The notes under the pieces: generated by a model
Told to the model about the DNA's origin: nothing
What the model saw: the letters and a program-made list of their open reading frames with translations, nothing else
The model's database searches: none
Made by a program: the position numbers and the translations under genes
Shown here: piece by piece, positions 32,000 to 44,268 of the stretch
Numbering within the stretch: position 1 is the first letter of the stretch
Layout of the letters: each line of letters starts with the position of its first letter
Assembly (NCBI GenBank): GCA_963565915.1
Contig: OY751487.1
Span: 2,418,001-2,482,000, forward strand
Length of the DNA stretch: 64,000 bases
DNA from: Entoloma clypeatum
Taxonomy: Eukaryota > Basidiomycota > Agaricomycetes > Agaricales > Entolomataceae
Direction: 5' to 3'

Positions 32000-32640
32000 G
32001 GCAGTGTGCCACCATCCACAAGTCCGGCTCGACCAGTGTGGGCGCCCAAGGGGTGATGATCCTCTGGAAGCTGTTGCAAGTTGGTGTCCCGGAGCAGCCT
32101 ACGAAGTCAGGATGGTTGAGTGATCGGGAGGATCGGTGATTACCTCATGTTGAACATGGGGAAGCCCGGTCAACGTGTGTCAATCTCAGGCTGATGCCTT
32201 GCCTTCCGCAGATGTAGTCAAGTGTCCCATTATCTGGAGGTCGCCTTTGTTGAAGATTTGACGTTCACTTTTTGCTCGCTGCGCTCAGTTCTCAACGTCC
32301 TTGATATCTCGGGTTGCTGTATGGCCACCGCCAAGGGGTTTCCTCGTGAACTTGGCCACCCAGACCACACCTGGATGGCACCAAGGTGTCACCCTCTCCG
32401 GGTCAGGGTATGGTGATTAAATGGTGCACCCGCTGTTGCCGGTGTCCCGCAGCAGCCTACAAACTCAGGATGGTTGAGTGGTCGGGGGGATGAGTGGTTA
32501 CCTCATGTTGGCAGCCCTCACGGTGCGTTTTGGGCATTGGTCAACTTTTATCCATATCTGTCTGATGCACGCATTCCGCAGATGTATTCCTGCATGACCC
32601 AGAAATCGCCTTTGCTGATGATTTGATGTTCTCCTATAGC
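32000..32640. repeat. Satellite-like array, about 2 units
   Basis: The block ggtgtcccggagcagcctac at about 32090 recurs at about 32440, giving a period near 350 bases. It includes the shared accaaggtgtcaccctctcc block at about 32380. This places the same repeat on both sides of the right SCC2 copy. Confidence 0.78.
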
Positions 32641-33380
32641 ATGTTACTCTTAATTGATATCATCTTCACTAGTAGGGCCATCGTCGGATGTCAGGGACAA
32701 ACCTCCTAGTACTAGAAGAGATGACGTTCAGGAGTTGCCAATGGGCAGATTAGAAACAGCAGTACCACCAACAAGCTGGGATGCCTGTTTCTGACAACAA
32801 CACTTGTTGCAGTGACATAAAGGCACGAAAAGAAAATCACAGAACTACCGCTCCTGGCCACAGCCTCCGCATGCTTGAAGTGGAGATGCCACTTCCCACG
32901 CACAAGGTCCTCATCCACCTCACACTGGGGCTCGTGTCACTCCACAAATGCCCCCGCTGAGCTCGCAGACGCACAAGATATCTCTTAAAACAAGATGTTG
33001 AGATGTTTATCTTGTCCAAAATCATGACTTGTAAATTACCTAGGAATCAGAATTATGACTTGTAAGTTGAAATTGATACATATCTTTGCTTACTGTCATA
33101 AGAGTATGCCAACTGCAGATCGTGCAGACATACAATTGTATCTCTTATAACAAGATGTTGAGCCGGTTCCCTGCCCAACATCATGACTTGGGAATTAATT
33201 GCCATGGCCTGGCCAACAGAATTATGACCTTCAAGATGCAATCTTTGCAATTCTGTTTCCTCTGTCCAATCTTTGAGCAAAATTTTTGACAAGGTATCAA
33301 GTAATATATGCTCATATCTTACTTAAACATGTGATTTGGGTTTGTCAGCTACACCTAGGAATATCTATGTCCCTCTGTTT
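32641..33380. repeat. Unassigned, with a diverged tandem duplication
   Basis: Two units near 32965-33075 and 33125-33240 share atctcttaaaacaagatgtt or its variant, a catgacttg word and an agaattatgac word. No gene recognised. Confidence 0.5.
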
Positions 33381-33389
33381 TTGTGATGA

Positions 33390-34470
33390 CATATGTACTG
33401 TCCTTCACTCATGTCCTGCCGCTCTTCTGCTGTAGCTGTTTTGGTAGCCCTCTCCACCACCCCCACCACTTGCACATCCCGCGCCAGGCACGTTCCCTCA
33501 TGCCCTATTTGCTATCCCATATTCTCCCACATATCCTGCTGTTCTTGCATATGTATCAACCTTCACCCATGTCCTGCTGTTCTTCTGCTGTAGCCATTTC
33601 AGTACCCCTCCCCACCCCCATCGCTTGCACAGTGTTGCCACATCCCCTCACACCCTATTTGCCATCCCACCATTCTCACACATCCCCCACCTCACATGTC
33701 TCTCAGTGTATTATCACGCATCCCATGCCATGTCCACTCACACTCTATTTGCTGTTACACCTTCTGTCACATGTGCACCTCCTGCCATTCTTCTTTTGTG
33801 GCCATTTCAGTACCCCTCTCCACACCACCCCTGCTGTCATGATTGCCCACCACCATCGCCAGGTGTTGCCATGTCCCCTCGCACCCTATTTGCTATCCCA
33901 CCATTCTCATCCTGTCACCTGTGTCCTGCCATCCTTCCGCTGTTCTCCTGCTGTTCTCTGTTATTAAGTGTGATGTGACAAAGCAGGGTACTCACAGGTA
34001 GTCTGGCCTGCAGAGAGAGTAGGGGTCAATGAGGAAGATGGGGAGGAGGGAGCAGAGGCGAGGGAGGGAGGTGATGGAGGGAGTCAAAGGGATGTTGAAC
34101 TTGAACTTTGGCAATTGTTCGACATTCAGCCATGTGTCTGGAACTTGCCGAACTCAGGAGCGTCAGTCAAACAATAATAGCCAAAGCCCCATCAACATCC
34201 CTTTAACTCCCCCCATCACCTCCCTCCCACATGTCTGCTCCCTTCTCTCCATCTTCCTTGTCAACCCCTCCTCTCTCCTTTCACATGCCTGCCTCCTGTG
34301 CAGGCCCCACTACCAGTGAGCACCCTTCTGTGCCACACTACCTCCACTAATACATGGAGAACATGACGGTGGTGGGCAATGGCGGTGGTGGATACTGAAA
34401 TGGCCACACCAGAAGAATGGCAGGACACACACAGGGTGGAACATGCACAAGAACGGTGGGACAGCGAATA
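33390..34470. mobile_element. Palindromic element C (diverged member)
   Basis: The left arm (33400-33960) is rich in catcccac/tgtcctgcc words; the right arm (34340-34470) carries their inverse (gtgggac, ggcaggacac). The core 33985-34325 has inverted ends: gggtactcacaggtagt with ggcctgcag at left, and ctgtgcaggcc with actaccagtgagcaccc at right. An internal ctccctcccatcacc-type segment is inverted too. The layout matches elements A and B, but the sequence is more diverged. No coding capacity. Confidence 0.6.
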
Positions 34471-34483
34471 GGGCATGAGCCTC

Positions 34484-35110
34484 CTCTCGTACCCAATGGC
34501 CATCTCTCATCCCCAACAGCTCCCTCTCATCCCCTATGGCTTCTTGTGTGCCCAAATGGCTGCCTCTCATGCCCAACGGCCGTCTCTTGTCTCTCTCATC
34601 TCTAACAGCTCCCTCTCATCTCCAATGGCTCCCTCTCATCCCCTATGGCCTCCTCTTTGCTCCAATGGTCATCTCTCGTGCCCAACAGCTCCCTTTCGTC
34701 CTCTATGGCTTCCTCACATTCCCAATGGCTGCCTCTCATCTATAACAGCCTCCTCTTGTCTCCAACGGCTTCCTCTCATACCCAACAGCTGTCTCTCATC
34801 TCCAACAGCTGCCTCTCTCGCCCAATGGCTGCCTCTCTCGCCCAATGGCTGCCTCTCGTCCCCTATGTCCTCCTTGTCTGTCAACGGCTCCCTTTCTGCC
34901 CAATGGCTTCCCCACCCATAATGGCCTCCTCTTGCCTCCAACGGTCATCTCTCATGCCCAACAGCCATCTCTCGTCTCCAACAGCTCCCTCTCATCCCCT
35001 ATGGTCTTGTCTTGCCCCCAACAGCTGTCTCTTGCTTCCAATTGCTCCCTCCCGCCCTCAACAGCCTCCTCTCACCCATAATGGCCCCTCATGCCCAACA
35101 GCTGTACCTC
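34484..35110. repeat. 20-base minisatellite, about 31 units
   Basis: Consensus ctctcatgcccaacggctcc with many variants (ccctatggc, ccaacagct). Because 20 is not a multiple of 3, all three frames stay open in places and give false proteins with 20-residue periodicity. The same unit, inverted, occurs at 62715-63066. Confidence 0.92.
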
Positions 35111-35880
35111 AGCTGTACTTCTCTGCCCTGCTCTCTATCCTCTGGATTATCATAGACAAGTCTTATATCTCACTCTTATGATTGCCTGACTACAAAATAC
35201 CATTAAATAACTACTTAGAAAACTCAAATAGGTCGCTTGAGCTGCTGAATCAAAGCTTTTAATTTTTTAAGTATGTTTAAGGGTTGTCTAAGCCCTGTAA
35301 GGCAGCTCAAGACATGTATAACTTAAAACTACTTATATGTTCTTAGACACACTTAGACTGCCACTGGAAAATCTGAGAAAAAAAGTGATTTTAAGTAGTT
35401 TTAAGATGCTGACTTAGCTTAAATAACTTAAACCACTTAATTTTTTCTTTAAGTTTGTTTAAGTATCATTTAAGTAGTTTGACCTTTTTCTGATGAAAGA
35501 ACCCTTGCTATGGGGCTATGGCCCTATACAACACTGTGCAGACTGGCTAACATCACCAGGGTTTGCTGGTGTTGCTGCAGTATTGAGAACTACTAGTTGA
35601 GCTGCTGTATATGTTGATAATATATAATTCATCCATCAAGCTCACAGTTGATATTCCCATTCAGTTGCAGCCTGGCACATAACCTTGTGACAAGTGAGGC
35701 CAAGATGAGATTTGTATGAAGGGCACTGGTGGATATCTTGATATCATGATGTAGAGAGTATTGCACATAGACAGTGGATTGGGTGGACATGGAATGAGCT
35801 AGACGATAAATAAAATAGGACCTCAGTGAATGGTAAAGCACTAATGACATTCTGAAGTACCTAGACAATAAATAAAATAG
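35111..35880. other. AT-rich flank, no gene
   Basis: The stretch 35240-35480 repeats ttaagt/acttaa words in both directions and could fold on itself. Near 35545 there is cagggtttgctggtg, close to the end sequence of elements A and B. No gene recognised. Confidence 0.4.
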
Positions 35881-37940
35881 ACTACGGGATGTCAGTAAGA
35901 TAAAGTAACGAGAGAATATCGTGGGGACTTACACCTCAGTGAATGGTAAAGCACTGAGGTGCAACAGTAACAAAAAGTCCATAATATAGGTAATGGTTAC
36001 CTGAGTAACAACAATGGCGCAATCGATGAACATGAAACAATGGCACATGTGGAAGAGGTAATATAAATAGAATAGGTAATGCGGGTATAACAACTATATC
36101 TTTAACACTCCCCCTTGTTATGGATGTGGTCACATAATGTTCAAGTCGCCTCAGAATTTCTCAAACTTGACACGAGCAAGAGACTTTGTGAAGATGTCAG
36201 CAGTCATATCTTTGGTCAGAACATAAAGCAACTTGATGTTGCCAGAGGTGACAGTTTGATGGATGAAATGGAAGTGGACGTCAATGTGCTTGGTACAGCC
36301 ATGAAAGGTTGCATCCTTGGACAGGCAAATAGCACCTTGATTGTTGCAGTAAAGAGTTGTCAGTAAGGAAAGGGAATGGAGGGATGTGAATTCCTTTAGT
36401 AATTTGTGAATCCAAAGAATGTCCTTCGCAGCATGAGTGAGTGCAACATATTCAGCCTCAGTGCTTGAAAGTGTGATTATCGGCTGCTTCTTAGCGCTCC
36501 ATGAGACCGTTCCAAGACTGGTGAAGTAGGCAAAGCCGGAGATGGAATGACGGTGTCGCTGGGATGCCCAATCCGCATCAGAAAATCTGGCAATGGTCAT
36601 GGTCCCTCCAAGAACGAGTTTAAGCTTCTTTGTTCTGAGTAAATAACAGAAAACACATTTGATGGCCTTCATGTGAGTAGATCACAGCACCTCGAGAAAT
36701 TGAGAAAGAGTTGACATGGCATAAGAAATGTTGGGGCGAGTCATGGTCGCACAGTACATAAGCGAGCCGATCATCTCATGGTAGATTGTCTTCTTAGCGG
36801 GCATGAGCAAAGTGGGCAAGACACCAGGCGAATCTGGGTGGTAGTCAGCTCCCGGTTCCATAGGTGTGGTGTCAGGGCATGCATTGCTAAGACCAAAACG
36901 GGCAACAATCTGCTCAATATAGGCCTGCTGTCCCAAGGCAATGGTCTTGTCCTTGAGATTGCAGACGACGCTGACTCCGAGTAGCCAGTTGATATTGCTG
37001 AGGTCGATGAGCTCAAAATGTTGGTTGAGCTGGGTTTTGGTCTCGGTTGAGAGTATGCGAGAGTTGGTGACAATTGTAAAATTGTCGGTGGCAGCAGCGA
37101 GTACAAGGAATCGGGTGCCACTGACTTTGTAGAACATGGCCTCATCAGCATTGGAAACTCTGAAGCCAAGGAGTAATAGAATCCTTTTTAATTCCTCGTA
37201 CCAGTGGTGAGCACCCTGCTTCGTCCCATACAACAGTTGTTTGAGCCAAAGAACAACCTGTTTTCCTGCCTCTACTAGTTTCCAAAATGCCTCTGGGAGC
37301 TGGTGAAAGAGCCTGTAGGTATGTCCATGAGGACAACCTCGTCATCGTGCATCCATGAGTTGAGGTATGCATTCTTGACGTCAGCTTGCTCAATAATGAT
37401 GTGGTCTCCTTTTGCGGCACCTAACACAAGGAGGATTCAGAGTGTGGCTGGACAAACAGTGGGAGCGAAGGTGTCAGTGTAATCAACTCCAAATTGTTGC
37501 TGAAACCCTTTGGCGACGAGATGGGCTTTGTAGTGTGAGATTTTGCCTTGAGTGTTGCGTTTACAGTGGAGGACCTAGCAGCAGGGAATGATGTTGGCAT
37601 TGTCGGGGGCTTCAACGAACTCCCAGATACTGAGTTTCTCAATTTGGTCAATTTCCTCTTTGAGAGCTTGCTTCCACTGATCCAATTTGGGTCCATTGAT
37701 GGCTGATTTGATTGGTGGCTGATCCTCGGTAACCGCTGACATTGCCTTGTGCATAGCCTCATGGAGCAAATTTGCTTCCGCAGGATCTTCAAACTCCACT
37801 CCGCTCGCCTCAAGTCCATCGTGCCCTTCAACAATGAGGGCCGTTTCGCTAGTGCCAGGTCTCTTGCCGGCACGTCTCGACTATTGAACAGCACGCCTTG
37901 CAGATGCAGAGGAAGCCTGGTTAATGATACTCACATTGAA
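35640..37940 (-). mobile_element. Ty1/copia retrotransposon, 5'-truncated relic
   Basis: The minus strand carries the C-terminal half of a copia Pol (RT then RNase H), a polypurine tract (aacaagggggag, inverse at 36109-36120) and an LTR beginning TGTTAAAGATATAG on the minus strand, that is, ending at 36107 on the plus strand. The distal LTR end was not located with confidence. Gag, protease and integrase are missing: homology starts near 37940. Two short direct repeats, cctcagtgaatggtaaagca (35821 and 35936) and ataaataaaatag (twice), lie in the LTR area. Confidence 0.8.
36151..37900 (-). pseudogene. pol: copia Pol remnant: RT and RNase H
   Basis: In order: [58 protein letters not shown]-type region, YGTKQGAHHWYEELKRILL, then the position of the YVDD box, which is degraded (ATDNFTIV). 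Next come SNINWLLGV, EMIGSLMYCATMTRPNISYA, and RNase H with FSDADWASQRHRHSISGFA and LSSTEAEYVALTHAAKD, ending LYVLTKDMTADIFTKSLA. Several frameshifts and stops separate these blocks. The catalytic Asp pair is lost, so it is inactive. Confidence 0.87.
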
Positions 37941-38575
37941 GTGAAGGGGTTGAGATGTTGGAGAAGAGTGGGTGATGGTAGAACTACTGGTATTAGCTCT
38001 GTTATACTACACTACTTACATGCAGTACTTATACCTATGGGAATGTGCACAGACCAACTACGAGCTAGTAATGCTAATGGCTAGAATGTGATGGAACATC
38101 TGGTACACAGCATTAATGCTGTGGTGCGCAGCATTCTGAGTCACAGAAATGACTCAGAGATCTAGAGCGAGTCTAGATTGTTCTCTGTTTAGAACACTTC
38201 ATGTGGTCAGGCCACATGGTAAAACACATGATCATAGTCACATGACGTTACCGTCGAAACATGCAAGTCATGTGATTGACTGTTAGTTTTGTTGAAACTT
38301 TTCCATCATGTAGATTAGATTAGATTAGATTACATCACGTGACCATTTACACATCTTTGATTACATACTTATTTGGTTGGTACAAACAGTAGTACGGTAT
38401 ATAAGACCAGGAAACTGTCAAGAGCTGGTAGGTGATATAGTTTCTATAAAGTACTATATAGATTTTGAGGGAGTCTGTAAAGATAATTGAAAACTTTGTG
38501 TAAGTCTTCATAGAAACATTCCAATATGGTACTACAGCAATTCACGAATAACAGATTGGAAAAATTTGATTGAGT
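37941..38575. other. Possible solo LTR or intergenic DNA
   Basis: Contains a TATA-like tatataagacc at 38398, a four-fold gatta microsatellite (about 38313-38332) and a segment from tgtgatggaac (about 38087) to aataaca (about 38551) that looks like an LTR in length and ends. No duplicate copy or target duplication confirms it. Confidence 0.3.
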
Positions 38576-38634
38576 TTAAGTGCTATGACAGGACAATGTA
38601 CAATTTATATCAATGTGCTATTCATGCCCCCCAG

Positions 38635-40345
38635 TGCGTTGTCCCTCGCACACTTGTCTCTGCCAGCGCATGTCCCACTGTTCCTCATGTGTCCCATGTA
38701 ATGTCTCGCGTCTGTCTTGCCGTTTCTCGCATCTGCCGCCGTTCTCGCATGTTCTGCGCCGTTTGTCGTGTCTCCTGTCCCGTTCATTGTGTGTCCCGCC
38801 CCTCTCGCATCTGCTGGTACGTGTCGCGCCGTTTCTCATGTGCCCTGCCCCATTCGCCACGCGTCCCGCCGCTCTCGCATGTTTTGTCAGTGATCTGACG
38901 TGATGTGAATGGCGGGGGGGGGTGCTTACCTATACGGGGACACCATGGCCCTTGTGTGAACGGGGGAGCAGAAGGACGGAGGAGGGAGAGGAAGGTGGTG
39001 GGGGAAGGCAAGAAGTACATGATGATGGGACTTCGGATATTGTTCAACTGTCGGCAAGCTCCGATGTTTCATCATCCTGGGCCCGGAACATGCCAAGCAT
39101 GCCAAGCCTCGCCACATCCTTCTCCCTCCACTCCCTCCCCCCCCCCCCCCCCCGTTCACACAAGGGCCATGGTGCCCCCATATAGGTAAGCACCCCCCCC
39201 ACCATTCACGTCACGTCAGACCACTGACGAAACACATGAGAGTGGTGGGACACGTGGCGAACGGGGCAGGGCACATGAGAAACAGCGCGACATGTACCAG
39301 CAGATGCGAGAGGGGCAGGTCACGCAATGAACGGGACAGGAGATGACAAACGGCGCAGGACATGCAAGAATGGCGGCTGACGCAAGAAATGGCAAGGCCG
39401 ACGCGAGAGGGGCAGGACATGAACCAGCAGTTGCGAGAACGGCGGCAGATGTGAGAAACAGCAAGACAGATGCGAGACATTACATGGGACACACGAGGAA
39501 CAGTGGGACATGCGCTGGCAGAGACAAGTGTGCGTGAGAGCGGCAGGACACATGGCGAACAGGACGGGACATCTGAGAAACAGCGCGCCACACACCAGCT
39601 GATGCGAGAGGGGCAGGACACACAGAGGGGCAGGACATGCACCAGCAGATGCAAGTAAGCACCCCGCCATTCATGTCACCCCAGACCACTGACGAAATAC
39701 GCAAGAACAGCGGGCCATGCGCGAGAGACGACCACACACAAAAATGACAGAACACAATGGCGGAAGGCGGAGTGGTGGACACCGTGCAGACACAAGGACA
39801 AAATGCCCCTCAGGAAGATGCAGGGTACAAGGGACCACATCCGGGAAAGGGGTGTGAGGCACGAGAGGTACGACGCGTGGGTTGAAGTCGCCGCCCAGGG
39901 GACGCACGGGTAGGGGGACATGGGGGCATGCCAGCACGCGTGTGGCGTAGGTGGGGAGTGTGAGGGACGAGAGGTACGACGGCCAGGCAAGGGAGAGATA
40001 CATTGTACCATAATATTGTTGCATTGTCTGTTGTAATAGCATGGAAAAATATACATTGTTATTTCTCAAAGACATTATTGTTGATAAAATGGAATGCTCT
40101 ATAATTGTAAGTTGTAACAGAGTTTGGAGGCCTATGAAGGTGTACAGAATCTATGGAGGCCTGAAAGAATGGAGTGAAAGTGTGAAGAGCTGCAAAAGAT
40201 GGTAGTGAAGCTGCACAGAGCTTGCAGAGCTGCATGTAGCATATACCTTGTCTTTGGAACTTCAGCCCTGCAAGAATCTGCATAGACCTGCACAGGGCTG
40301 CATAGCCCACCCAGGGTTTGCTGATGCGGTTCCCTTGCATCACTC
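38635..40345. mobile_element. Palindromic element A (non-autonomous, 40-base boxes)
   Basis: The inner palindrome 38635-39545 has arms of about 290-400 bases made of degenerate tgtcccgcc/ctcgcatg words, with their inverse in the right arm. A 40-45 base box runs gtcagtgatctgacgtgatg then tgaatggcgg...gtgcttacc (38886-38930). It returns inverted at 39185-39228 and 39653-39693. The core contains ggacttcggatattgttcaa and tgggcccggaac, shared with element B. The right part (39990-40345, ending agggtttgctgatg) is also shared with element B. It has no coding capacity. Confidence 0.72.
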
Positions 40346-40375
40346 CTTCAGAGCAAGGAGTCCATGAATCTGGCG

Positions 40376-41679
40376 TAAGGCATAGCACGAGTGCACTCAT
40401 GAGTTACCCGGATCTGTACTCACAGGTATTTTACATGTTCGAACCCATACTCAGATCCGCAGAAATCCGTTCCCACGGATGACTCGGATCCGCAGGTTTG
40501 AAACCCGCGAGTTCTTCAGGTACTCACAGGTCATTGAGTTCTTCGGGTACTCACAGGTTTACCTTGAGTACCCATATGAAGGATCGATAAATCCCAGTCT
40601 GAGATGTCCAGGCTCGGGCTTGGCCTGAAGCCCAGGGTTTGGGCCAGGCTTGGATTCTCAGAAAAGCGCACCTTAATATAAATTCAACCATTGCACCTAT
40701 TCTTCTCATCTTCTAGACTATTAATATATACATATAATAGAGTATTTATACCAGAGGACCAGTCTGAATGGTGCCTGTATCAGTAGGTAGGTTCAATCCC
40801 CATCAAAACTCTGAGCATGCCACAAAAGCACTTCTAGTAGCACATCCACTCAATGGATTCCTCTTGTCTCTATTGCCCCTTCTTTAGTACATATAGGAGT
40901 AGGCTTCTGCCTCAGTGATAAGGTGGGTGATATTTAGATTAGTAGATAGGCTCCAATATCATCAAACCCCCAAACACACAACAAAATCACCAATATTATA
41001 ACAAGCCCTTGACATATTCTTATTATCTCTTTTGCCCCTTCTTTAGCATGTATGTATGTATATTTCTACTGAATAAATAAGGTGGACAATCTCTGGTTGT
41101 GATCCTACCTCATAATCCTCTCAAAACCTTGAAACACACCAAGATCAATTTCGTTTGGCACAACCATGGGACGTATGCCTCTCGTATCCTTTGTATATTA
41201 TACAGGACATATATAGGTAGCCTTTGACGGCAGGGATAAGCCTGGGGACCCCCAGTTCCATCTGGGCAAATGCCAGCTCACACCTGCATTTTCAGCAGAA
41301 TACACTTTCCATACCCACAAAGCAGTCATTGTCAGTGGTTTCAACTCATTCCAATGCATTAATATAATCCTCTAAGATGTATTCACAGTCCCAACTTCAT
41401 TTCAAAACACCATTCTATTAATTTCTATATGCTAAACCCATATTCTACAACTTAGTCTACTCTTATACTATTAATGCCCTATGTTATGATGATTAGATTA
41501 GTTTCAGAAATTACTCACAAGTACCCGCGTGGGTACCTGTGCACTCCACAATGTGAACTCGGATTCACGCGGGTTTCGTCCCACGGATGACTTGGATCCG
41601 CGAGTGAGGTGACCTGTGAGTATTCGCACGGTTCTCCTCGTGGTGACCTGTGGGTAACCCGGACTCGTGCTATGCCTTA
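40376..41679. mobile_element. hAT-like non-autonomous element with 8-base target duplication
   Basis: Perfect 16-base terminal inverted repeats TAAGGCATAGCACGAG lie at 40376-40391 and, inverted, at 41664-41679. The flanks are atctggcg on the left and atctggca on the right, 7 of 8 matching. Subterminal regions also correspond in inverse (gagttacccg with cgggttaccc-type words; cacggatga-type words). The inside has an internal duplication of about 146 bases (gccccttctttag at 40886 and 41033). 1304 bases, no transposase. An 8-base duplication is typical of hAT and some other DDE elements; hAT is the likeliest. Confidence 0.78.
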
Positions 41680-41862
41680 ATCTGGCATGCACATATCATA
41701 CGCTACATGTCAATTCGCCTGTGCAGGACGTGCCGCCGATGGGTGGGGCTTTATCTTTGCCCCTGCTTCAATTCGAGTACTCATCAGTGCTTATGATTTA
41801 CTAATTACATGTACTAATAAAACCTATCTTACAGAACTTACTGAGGATGAGGAGGTCGGTAG

Positions 41863-43649
41863 GTGGTGGTATGAGAGCAAGAAGAAAAAATCACGTGTTG
41901 GGGTGTCCAGTTGTTGATACACCACAGGACTCAAACAACGGAATCGGGGGTCGGAAGTCATACTTACAATTAAATCTAATATGCGTTTAGGGCCTCGTGG
42001 AGGTGAGAGGTGTAGGGAAAGGTCCAGAGTCGCGTGGCCACTGTTTATTCAACCAGCGACCCGGTTCCCCAGTTCGTCAATGGTTATGGGCAGAGGCGGT
42101 GATCGTACCGGTGGTTGGATCGCTACCGAGGTACTGGTGCTCGACCTTGCCTTCACTGCTTTCCGGTGCCTCGGCGGTTGGAGTGAAGACAGCTCTCCTA
42201 GATGCTCGCGAAGAGGCCAACTGGACGGCGTCAATGCCGGTGGTGAATTGCTCATGGGCGGCCGCCTTCGTTTGCTCCTCGTTCGCGCGCGCATTGGCCT
42301 GATGTACGCACGTTAGGCTCATGTAAATACACATCACGCACCTGCTGCCAAGATTGCGGCAGTCAAATTCATTAATATGATGAATGGACAATGCCAAGAT
42401 TCGCGAAGAGCAGCTCCCGACGTTCGATCTGTGTCATGTGCATGTGATCGTGGAGCGGCAATGTAACAGCAGCACCATGTGGGGGATTGCAGCGATCATT
42501 GACCTATCAAATCCATTAATATGATGAACGGATGGTGAAGAGTGAGTGGCCATGCAACCTGTTGCCAAGATTCGCGAAGGGCAGCTCTCGATGTTCAATC
42601 TGCCACATGTGCATGTGATTGTGGAGCGGCGGTGTAACAGCAGCGTCGGGTGGGGGATTGATTTCATTGGTGGATATGATCTGTGTGGATTAAGTGACCT
42701 GGGCTTTAAGTTATTGACTTATCGAATGATGAACGGATGGTGAACGCACCTGTTGCCAAGATTCCCAAGGGGCGCTCGACGTTCGATCCGCCTCATGTGC
42801 ATGTGATCGTGAAGCGACGATGTAACCGCAGCGTCGGGTGGGGGGGGGCTTGAATTCATCAGCAGATATGATCTGCCTTGTGGGCGGTGCATCGCGAACC
42901 GACATCGGCAATGCAGTAGCAGCATCTGTGGACAGTTAGTTTCCATATACTTATTTGAATTAGTAGTTCTATTCTATTTACTAGACTACATTAGATAGTT
43001 CTACTAGACTACATTAGATAGTCCTACTATACTAGTGGTAGAGTACTATTGTGCGTATGGGGAAGGTGGTGGTATGAGAGCAAGAAGGAAAAATCATGTG
43101 CTGGGGTGTCCAGTTGTTGATACACCACGGAACTCAAACAACGGAATCAGAAGTCGGAGGTCTTGCTTACATTAACATAGTCCGACTTCCGATTCCGTTG
43201 TTTGAGTTCCGTGGTGTATCAACAACTGGACACCCCAGCACGTGATTTTTCCTTCTTGCTCTCATACCACCACCTTCCCCATACGCACAATAGTACTCTA
43301 CCACTAGTATAGTAGGACTATCTAATGTAGTCTAGTAGAACTATCTAATGTAGTCTAGTAAATAGAATAGAACTACTAATTCAAATAAGTATATGGAAAC
43401 TAACTGTCCACAGATGCTGCTACTGCATTGCCGACGTCGGTTCGCGATGCACCGCCCACAAGGCAGATCACCGATGAATTCAAGCCCCCCCCCACCCGAC
43501 GCTGCGGTTACATCGTCGCTTCACGATCACATGCACACGAGGTGGATCAAATGTCGAGCGCCCCTTGGAAATCTTGGCAATAGGTGCGTTCACCGTCCGT
43601 TCATCATTTGATAGGTCAATAACTTAAAGCCCAGGTCACTTAATCCACA
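41863..43649. repeat. Complex of direct repeats and a very large palindrome
   Basis: The arms 42683-43158 and 43181-43649 are inverted copies around a 22-base spacer. A 110-base block (gtggtggtatgagagcaaga through caaacaacggaatc) occurs direct at about 41863-41973 and 43067-43158, and inverted at 43181-43275. Outside and within the arms are units of about 200 bases containing gtaacagcagcgtcgggtgg or its inverse and cttaaagcccaggtc; more units continue to 43875. A minus-strand open stretch at 42077-42397 may be a gene remnant (QANARANEEQTKAAAHEQF) but is unassigned. Confidence 0.85.
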
Positions 43650-44268
43650 TGACGCTGCTGTTACATCACCACTTCAAGATAACACCCTCCACGAGGCAGA
43701 TCATATCCGCCGATGAATTCAATCCCCCACCCGACGCTGCTGTTACATTGTCATTTCACGATCACATGCACACAAGGCGGATCGAACGTCGAGTGCCCCT
43801 CGGGAATCTTGGCAACAGGTGCATTTACCATCCATTCATCATTTGATAGGTCAATAACTTAAAGCCCAGGTCGCTTATCAAAGGTAATAGGGGAGGAACA
43901 AGTGCGTGCCTTGTCCGTTTGCGACAGTATGGATCTAACAGATTCATAACTCAGTACCCGACCGACATTCAGCAAGGGCAATGTGAAGGGAACATATAGT
44001 CCTAGATCAACAGAGGAGCCCGTCACTACCAAGCGCCACAGTTGGGACTTGCGCGATGGATTAATTTGCGGGACTCAGGATGCAGGTATGCATGCACTTT
44101 GTACGTCAATCTGTCATTTCTTACAACTTCACCCTTAGCACTGCAGGGGGTGGTAGATTACAGAGTCCTGTTGGGAGTAATTATGCGATAGTTGTGAACA
44201 ATAAAAGACCTTAGTGTGTATTCTCCCTAGCCAGTGTACACAATTTTTCATCACCTCCCCATCCAGAA
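43650..44268. other. Repeat edge and upstream region of the hAT gene
   Basis: 43690-43875 is one more unit of the palindrome family. The remainder up to the hAT start codon shows no terminal inverted repeat that I could match downstream of the gene. The segment near 44220 (tcaccctt/caataaaagacc) may include the promoter. Confidence 0.4.

Noticed and set aside
34475..35181. Proline/serine-rich ORFs of 148 and 178 codons
   Set aside because: Product of a 20-base minisatellite read in different frames; the periodicity of 20 residues equals 60 bases, as expected by chance openness.
38087..38551. Possible solo LTR (tgtgatggaac to aataaca)
   Set aside because: No second copy in the window and no target duplication; kept only as a remark.
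38566..39782. Overlapping Cys-rich ORFs on both strands
   Set aside because: They follow the arms of a palindromic repeat; the apparent cysteine pattern comes from the tgtccc word.
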